From: Bettongia penicillata ogilbyi
Lineage: Eukaryota; Chordata; Mammalia; Diprotodontia; Potoroidae
NCBI GenBank assembly: GCA_023548195.1
Contig: JAJHZJ010000009.1
Coordinates: 3,674,501 to 3,738,500 of the forward strand
Reading direction: 5' to 3'
Length of the DNA: 64,000 bases
Positions 59,030-64,000 of this stretch are shown here, piece by piece. Below the pieces are notes generated by a model. The model saw nothing but the letters and a program-made list of their open reading frames with translations, had not been told where the DNA came from and searched no databases. The stretch's first letter is position 1, and the number at the start of each line of letters is the position of its first letter. The position numbers and the translations under genes are program-made.

Positions 59030-59290
59030 GGGGAAGCAGGATCACATCTGTGATTTCATTGATAGAAGGAACTCCCAGTGAGGAAATTCCTTCTACCAAG
59101 GCAGAGCTATACTTGCTTAGCTGTTTATAATCTTAGGGAGTTTTCTGGGTCATTGAAGAGATTACATGCTTTGCCCACAGTTACACAGATACTATATATG
59201 AAAGGCCAGATTTGGACTTTGCATGATGTTGGGAGTTTTCAACTCTGAGGTCAACTGTATATCCACTATTCTGTCCTGCCTTTCTGCACT
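59030..59290 (-). repeat. CORE-SINE, reverse orientation
   Basis: gtgatttcattgatagaagg, aactcccagtgaggaaattc cttctaccaaggc, then cagttacacagatactat and a ctctgaggtcaactgtatat end. Confidence 0.65.
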
Positions 59291-59339
59291 AATGAAATCA
59301 CAAACCTTTCAAAGTAAACCTTAGGTCAAGGTGAAGTAA

Positions 59340-59515
59340 TGTGAGAACCTGAGTCACAGGCCCTGGTTTCAAGTCTCAATTTGATGGGTTACTACCTCTA
59401 TTGACTTTGGATAAATCACTTAATCTCTTTTCCTCATTTTCAAAATAAGAGAATTGGACTAGATGTCTTCTACGGTTCCTTTCAGCTCTCAATCCATAAT
59501 TTTTTTATGAACCTA
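59340..59515 (+). repeat. MIR/CORE SINE fragment
   Basis: ggataaatcacttaatctct, tttcctcattttcaaaataa, agatgtcttctacggttcct ttcagctct. Confidence 0.65.
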
Positions 59516-59528
59516 TAATGTTCCTTCT

Positions 59529-59758
59529 GCAGCAGCTAGCTACATGGTTCAATAGAAAAGCAATGTGCCTGGAGTCAGGAAGACCTGAGTTCAAAGCAGA
59601 CCTCAGACAGTTAATAGCTGTGTGACCCTGGACAAGTCACTTAACTTCTGTTTGTCCAATCTACTGGAGAAGGAAATGGCAAACCACTACAGAATCTTTG
59701 CTAACAAAACTCTATAGGGGTCACGAAGAATGAGACAGGACTAAATGACTGAACAATA
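59529..59758 (+). repeat. Marsupial tRNA-derived/CORE SINE
   Basis: tgcctggagtcaggaagacc, gctgtgtgaccctggacaag, ggagaaggaaatggcaaacc, gactgaacaata. Confidence 0.9.
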
Positions 59759-59779
59759 GGGCACTATCTGAGTCTGTCT

Positions 59780-60230
59780 TTGAACTTATCATTAACCAAT
59801 GTTTTTTGAGTACCAGCATAGTGCTAAGCCCAAAATGGGAAATATTAAGAAGACATGGTACCTACCCTTGAAAAGCTTAACTGAGGAAACAACTCTAATA
59901 TGTTTAAAACAATTAGAGACCAATATAGTAACATACTATATGGTCCTTATTACAGATATAATAAATGGTTCAGAGAAGAAAGAAATCAGGGTGGATGGAA
60001 TAAGTCAGATAGGACTTCGCACAGGAGCTGGGTCTTGAGCTAGAACATAAAGAATAGGTAGAATTTGGTCAAGTGAAAGGAGGAGGAAGGAAGTTCTTTG
60101 CAGGGCGTGAGCAAAGGTTCAGAGACAAGAGTAAAGTAACATTTGGAGGGAACAGAAAGTGCCTGTTTAATGAGATTAAAGGGTGTATGTTGAGAAGAGG
60201 GGAAAATTAGGTTGGACTGCAAAGAAGGTT
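59780..60230 (+). repeat. Old mammal-wide dispersed repeat, longer copy
   Basis: Begins like ttttgagtaccagcatagtg, continues tacccttgaaaagctt and later gagctgggtcttgagctaga, gtgagcaaaggttcagagac. Composite, class not assigned. Confidence 0.4.
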
Positions 60231-60383
60231 AGATCCTTTGGTATTTATTTAAATAATATTCATGTAGTCTTTTGACTCTGACAGGGGTAAATTTTACCTT
60301 TATTCCAGGGTCCAGACCTCCTCCCATCTTTCCAGTCTGCTAGACAGCATGCCGCATCGTGAGCATTAAATCCTTCCTAGACG

Positions 60384-60408
60384 CCTATTATATATTATAT
60401 ATAATAGG
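60384..60408. repeat. AT-rich palindrome
   Basis: cctattatatat and atatataatagg form an almost perfect 12-bp inverted repeat at the 5' edge of the following SINE. Confidence 0.7.
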
Positions 60409-60657
60409 GAAAGTTAGATGATGCAGTGATTAGAGTCAGGAGTCAGGAAGACGAGTTCAAATCTAACCATAGACACTAGCTTATGACACTGGACAAGTCG
60501 CTTAATCTCGTTTGCCTTTGTTTTCTAATCTGTAAAATGGGGATAATAAGAGCATCTACCTCCCAGGGTTGATGTGAGAATCAAATGAGGTAATAATTGT
60601 AAAAGACTTGGCACAGTGCCTGGCACATAGTAAGCACTATATAAGTATTCGCCATTA
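60408..60657 (+). repeat. MIR/CORE-family SINE
   Basis: gagtcaggagtcaggaagac, tctgtaaaatggggataata, tcccagggttgatgtgagaa tcaaatgagg, ggcacagtgcctggcacata. Confidence 0.85.
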
Positions 60658-60790
60658 TTCTTACTGTTGTCTTCCCCCATTAGATTGTAAGTTCCTTGAA
60701 AGCAGGGACTATCTTGGTTGCCAATATTTACATTCCCAGTACTTAACGTGGGCCTGGCACATAGTGAGCACTTATTAAATTATCTGTCTA
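60658..60790 (+). repeat. LINE-2 3' end
   Basis: ttagattgtaagttccttga, aagcagggactatcttggt, cctggcacatagtgagcact tattaaat. Confidence 0.75.
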
Positions 60791-60836
60791 TAAAGTCTAT
60801 TTAATTAGAGTGATATGAATACACTAGAAACTCCAT

Positions 60837-61083
60837 GGGCAGCTAGATGGCACAAGTGGATAAAGTGCCAGGTTTGGTGTCAGAAAGACTCATCTTCTTG
60901 AGTTCAAATCCAGCCTCAGACACTAGTGTGACCCTGGGTAACTCATGTAACCTTGTTTGCCTCAGTTTCCTCATCTGTAAAATGAGCTGGAGAAGGAAAT
61001 GCAAGCCATTCCAGTGTTTTTTCCAAGAAAACCCCAAGTGGGGTCATGAAGAGTTGGATATGACTGAAAAACAACTGAACAAC
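60837..61083 (+). repeat. Marsupial tRNA-derived/CORE SINE
   Basis: gggcagctagatggcacaag, gagttcaaatccagcctcag, gtttcctcatctgtaaaatg, gtggggtcatgaagagttgg, ctgaacaaca. The best-preserved copy here. Confidence 0.92.
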
Positions 61084-61084
61084 A

Positions 61085-61875
61085 AATTCCATAAAAGGTC
61101 ATTAAGAATAATGGGAAGAGCACAGGATCTGGGTTCAAATACTGATTCTGCCACTTCCTGTCCCTTCCACTCCATCACTCTTGTCTTTGAGCCTTTGTTC
61201 ATACCCTACAAAGAAAAACCACTTGGACGAACCATTTCCCGTCTTTGTGCCTTAATTCCTCATCCATAATTCAGATATTTGGACTAACTGGCCTTCAATA
61301 GGGTTTTCTATCTCTAAAACTTGTGGAAATGATGAGCATGAAAGAGCTAAACAAAGAAACATGTAGATATAAAATAGTTCAAGTAAAATGATTGTTTCAA
61401 GATTGGGAGAAATTCAAGGTAAGTCATAGATGCCTTTTCCAAAGAGTCTTTCCCCCTCTTGTCAACTGATGTGAACTGAAGTGATTATGGGAGTCTATCA
61501 CTTCCACCTACTCTTGACAGTCCACATTAAATGAGCCAGCAGTAGCTCTCCATTATATAATGAAGTGACAGGAGCAGTCAACCACTCCCTCCCAAAGTAG
61601 ATGCCAATGCAGTTAGCTGGCCAAAGCCACTTACGCAGCAAAGCTTCATCTGGATGAGCACCCTACCCACCTTTAACCCTAAGCATGAGAGACCAGAGGC
61701 AATACTCACACCTTCCTCTATTGTCAGATGCAAGACTGAAACAGGTTGGCTAATAATTTTTTTTTTTAAAGAGATAAAGTCTTTTTGTCTCCAAGCTTGC
61801 TTTGACTTTCAAACCATCTTCGTTTTTTTCGAGATCTACATCCAGTGCCACCTCTTCCATGAAGCCTTTCCTAAT
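61085..61875. other. Intergenic DNA with SINE/L2 traces
   Basis: A weak SINE-like piece at 61110-61320 (caggatctgggttcaaatac ... ggactaactggccttcaata). Nothing else recognised. Confidence 0.4.
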
Positions 61876-61879
61876 CTTT

Positions 61880-62075
61880 CTATTTGGGCTGTCACAGAAT
61901 CATAGTCATAGGCTAAAAGGGAATTTAGAGATCAAGTCCCCTCTTTTGACTGACAAGGAAATTGAGGCCTAGAGAGGTTAAGTGATCTGCTCAAGATCAC
62001 AATGGTAATAAAAAGAACTGGGATTTGAACTCTAGGCTTCTGACTCCATATCTAGTACTTATTCCATGAAGTGAC
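61880..62075 (-). repeat. MIR-family SINE, reverse orientation
   Basis: ggaaattgaggcctagagag, gttaagtgatctgctcaaga, ggatttgaactctaggcttc. Confidence 0.8.
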
Positions 62076-62079
62076 TCCT

Positions 62080-62312
62080 CCTTTTTAAAGGTTTCTCATG
62101 CTACTCTCTACACACTGTCACAGTCTAGCTTATATTGTAACATTTGCAATATATTAGTATACACGTTTCATTCCCAATGTCTGCTCCCAACCCACATTAC
62201 AGATTTCTTGAGAGTATCATTTTAAAGACTATCATTTTAAATCTTCGTTTACTCGGTCCCTAGTGTGATTCTGTATGTATAACAGATGCTTAATAAATGT
62301 TTGTTGAAATCT
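62080..62312 (+). repeat. LINE-2 3' end
   Basis: atttcttgagagtatcat, ctcggtccctagtgtgattc, cagatgcttaataaatgttt gttgaaat. Confidence 0.6.
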
Positions 62313-62481
62313 AAGTAGAAAGAACAAAAACCTAAAATTAAATGCTGTATATTTAAATGTCCAAGATGGGTTCTGGAAAAAAGAAAATGCTTACTTTCTT
62401 CTTTGCAAAAATTGGGGTACTATACGTGTGTAAAGAACATTGTCAGATTCTGTTATGTTGAATAGATTTGATGAATTACTT

Positions 62482-62790
62482 TTTTCCCCCCTCCTCCTCC
62501 TTCTCCCTTGCCTCCCTCAACATTCTCTCCTCCCTTTCCTCCATCTCCCTCCTTCTCTCTCTTTTCCCTCTTTTTTTCCTATCCCTCTCCCTTTCCTCCT
62601 CCTCCTCCTCCTCCTTCTTCTTCTTCTTCTCCTCCTCCTCCTCCTCCTCCTTCTTCTTCTTCTCCTCCTCCTCCTCCTCCTTCTTCTTCTTCTTCTTCTT
62701 CTTCTTCTTCTTCTTCTTCTTCTTCTTCTTCTTCTTCTTCTTCTTCTTCTTCTTCTTCTTCTTCTCCTTCTCCTTTTCCTTTTTCTTTCC
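62482..62790. repeat. CCT/TTC pyrimidine tract with (TTC)28
   Basis: Over 300 bases of almost pure pyrimidine on the plus strand. Blocks of (cct)n alternate with (ttc)n, then a perfect run of 28 ttc units at 62681-62764. ORFs here are low-complexity artefacts (poly-Leu, poly-Phe, poly-Ser, poly-Lys, poly-Arg). Confidence 0.97.
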
Positions 62791-62929
62791 ATAAAGTTTC
62801 ATAGGTATTTAAGCATTGTATGTGTTAAGTTTATCAGGAGACTTGGGTCATAGTATCCAATACACCACTAATCCCTATGTGACTTTGAACAAATGACCTC
62901 AGAAATAGGTCGAAGAGAGAAAATTTAAG

Positions 62930-63880
62930 AAGGATTTGAGTCCCTGAAAACCATTATTTTAAAATGTTCCTGATACTATATTTCAAGAAAACATAAATGA
63001 AAACTGTTCAAATCTATTGCAACCAAAGGACAAAGCAAAGGGAGGAAGGGGGAATCAATCAATCATTTCATGAAAGGAAGTCAAAAAGGAAAATTCTCAG
63101 GAATGTCATAACAAAATTGAGAGTTCCCATGTCAAAGAAAACTACTACAAGATCCAGATAGGAGTTCAAGTAGCAAGGAGTCACAATCAGGATTCCACAA
63201 CTTCAACTTTAAATGAGAGAAGATCTTGGTATGTGATATTCCAAAAGACAAAAGATATAGGCTGATGACCAAGAACAGCTTAACTTGGCAAAGCTGAGTA
63301 TAATCCTACAAGGGAAAAATGTACCTTTTTTGAACAGATGACTTTCAAGACTCTTACATGAAAAGGTCAAAATTGTGCAGGAACTTTGAAATGCAAACAC
63401 AAGAATCAAGAGAAATGTAAAAAAGTCAATATATTTGAGCAACTGGAGAAAGCTGCATTATATGGTAATGCTAATATCTTCAAAGGATATTGAGTGAATT
63501 AAATAAGAAAAACAGGAGATCTCAAGAAGGTAATGGATTAGCTCTATTCTGAGGGTTTAAAAAGAAGGGAGAGAAGAATGAATACACTAGTATAGAAAGA
63601 AGAAAGAAGGGGTACAGTTGTATGGAGGTGCACATAAGAATGTGGAGGGAGTTCATTGTGGTGTGAGAGAAGAGTATACAAACATGATTAAAGAAGTTAT
63701 AAAACAAGGCATTAGATGATCCTTATTCTTCTGGGTTGGACAAAGAAGGGTTGAATACATACACCCAGAGTTTAGTATAGAAATAAAACTCAACAGAGAA
63801 AAAAGTGGGGATAGGAGTGGGCATTAATAGGGAGAATAATACCAGGGAAGTAATAGTCCTAAGCAAACAAAATTCCTGGC
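62930..63880 (+). mobile_element. Old L1 remnant: ORF1 C-terminus and spacer
   Basis: Decayed ORF1 text parallel to the HAL1 ORF1s: gggaatcaatcaatcatttc, tctcaggaatgtcataacaa, cccatgtcaaagaaaact, tggcaaagctgagtataatc, atgcaaacacaagaatcaag. It is followed by inter-ORF purine-rich sequence that continues toward the window end. Confidence 0.7.
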
Positions 63881-63884
63881 CTTG

Positions 63885-63960
63885 GAGGGAAGTGAAGGGA
63901 AGGGAAGCAAAGGGAAGGGAAGGGAAAGGAAGGGAAGGGAATGGGAGGGAGAGGAAAGAG
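63885..63960. repeat. (GGGAA)n simple repeat
   Basis: Imperfect pentamer run of gggaa/ggaag type. Confidence 0.9.
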
Positions 63961-64000
63961 AAGGAATCAACTGAGGAAAACTAAACAAATTGTGATATAT

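Noticed and set aside
62440..62853. ORFs encoding poly-Leu, poly-Phe, poly-Ser, poly-Lys or poly-Arg
   Set aside because: Translations of a simple-sequence tract in several frames at once.
1..63999. tRNA genes, CRISPR arrays, endogenous retrovirus LTRs
   Set aside because: None recognised. tRNA-like heads occur only within SINEs, and simple tandem repeats lack the spacer pattern of CRISPR arrays.

Overview
This is vertebrate, almost certainly marsupial, nuclear DNA. It is AT-rich, has no dense ORFs, and is filled with marsupial-type L1 elements, CORE/tRNA-derived SINEs, LINE-2 (CR1-clade) 3' ends and simple repeats. One SINE (50.0-50.3 kb) resembles the WSINE1 type of Australidelphian marsupials, but I cannot fix the species.

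The only host protein-coding gene I can support is UACA (nucling: an N-terminal ankyrin-repeat block followed by a long coiled coil) on the minus strand. Its CpG-island promoter and first coding exon lie at 48.1-48.95 kb. The exon encodes a peptide starting MKSLKSRLKRQ and ends at a GT donor in phase 0. The next shared coding exon is at 1231-1364 and encodes the start of the ankyrin region (WNKYDDRLMKAAERGDVEK...). A second, short alternative first exon sits at 3553-3588. It starts MSCWLSCSAKNR and also ends in phase 0, so the gene has two promoters about 45 kb apart feeding the same exon. Later UACA exons lie off the left edge. Sequence right of 49 kb is upstream intergenic DNA.

Intron 1 (1.4-48.6 kb) is mostly a retrotransposon graveyard. 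At 5.0-5.6 kb there is an L1 3' fragment. At 9.0-10.8 kb a truncated L1 is nested in an older LINE that resumes to about 12 kb. At 12.8-22.3 kb there are LINE-2 pieces and SINEs. At 23.1-26.1 kb there is a near-complete ORF1-only (HAL1, half-L1) element. At 27.8-29.45 kb there is an inverted duplication of about 170 bp. At 29.5-31.45 kb there is a second, 5'-truncated HAL1. At 32.5-33.3 kb there is a minus-strand L1 3' end. At 35.6-41.45 kb there is an old long L1 with a striking 38-bp hairpin at its 5' edge. At 45.3-46.1 kb there is an ancient L1 split by a (TG)36 microsatellite.

Upstream of UACA are an L2-like repeat, a SINE, a degenerate 7SL (SRP) RNA pseudogene at about 51 kb, a third HAL1 (52.7-55.6 kb), LINE-2 tails, several SINEs, a long CCT/TTC pyrimidine tract (62.5-62.8 kb), and an L1 ORF1 remnant running off the right end.

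The most interesting material is the set of three HAL1 copies. They share an identical ORF1-to-3'UTR architecture with no reverse transcriptase, have target-site duplications, carry a YY1-like 5' end, and differ in the number of 5'UTR tandem units. Next are the alternative UACA first exon, the inverted duplication, the 38-bp hairpin and the 7SL pseudogene. Family names rest on recognition of sequence; no database search was possible.
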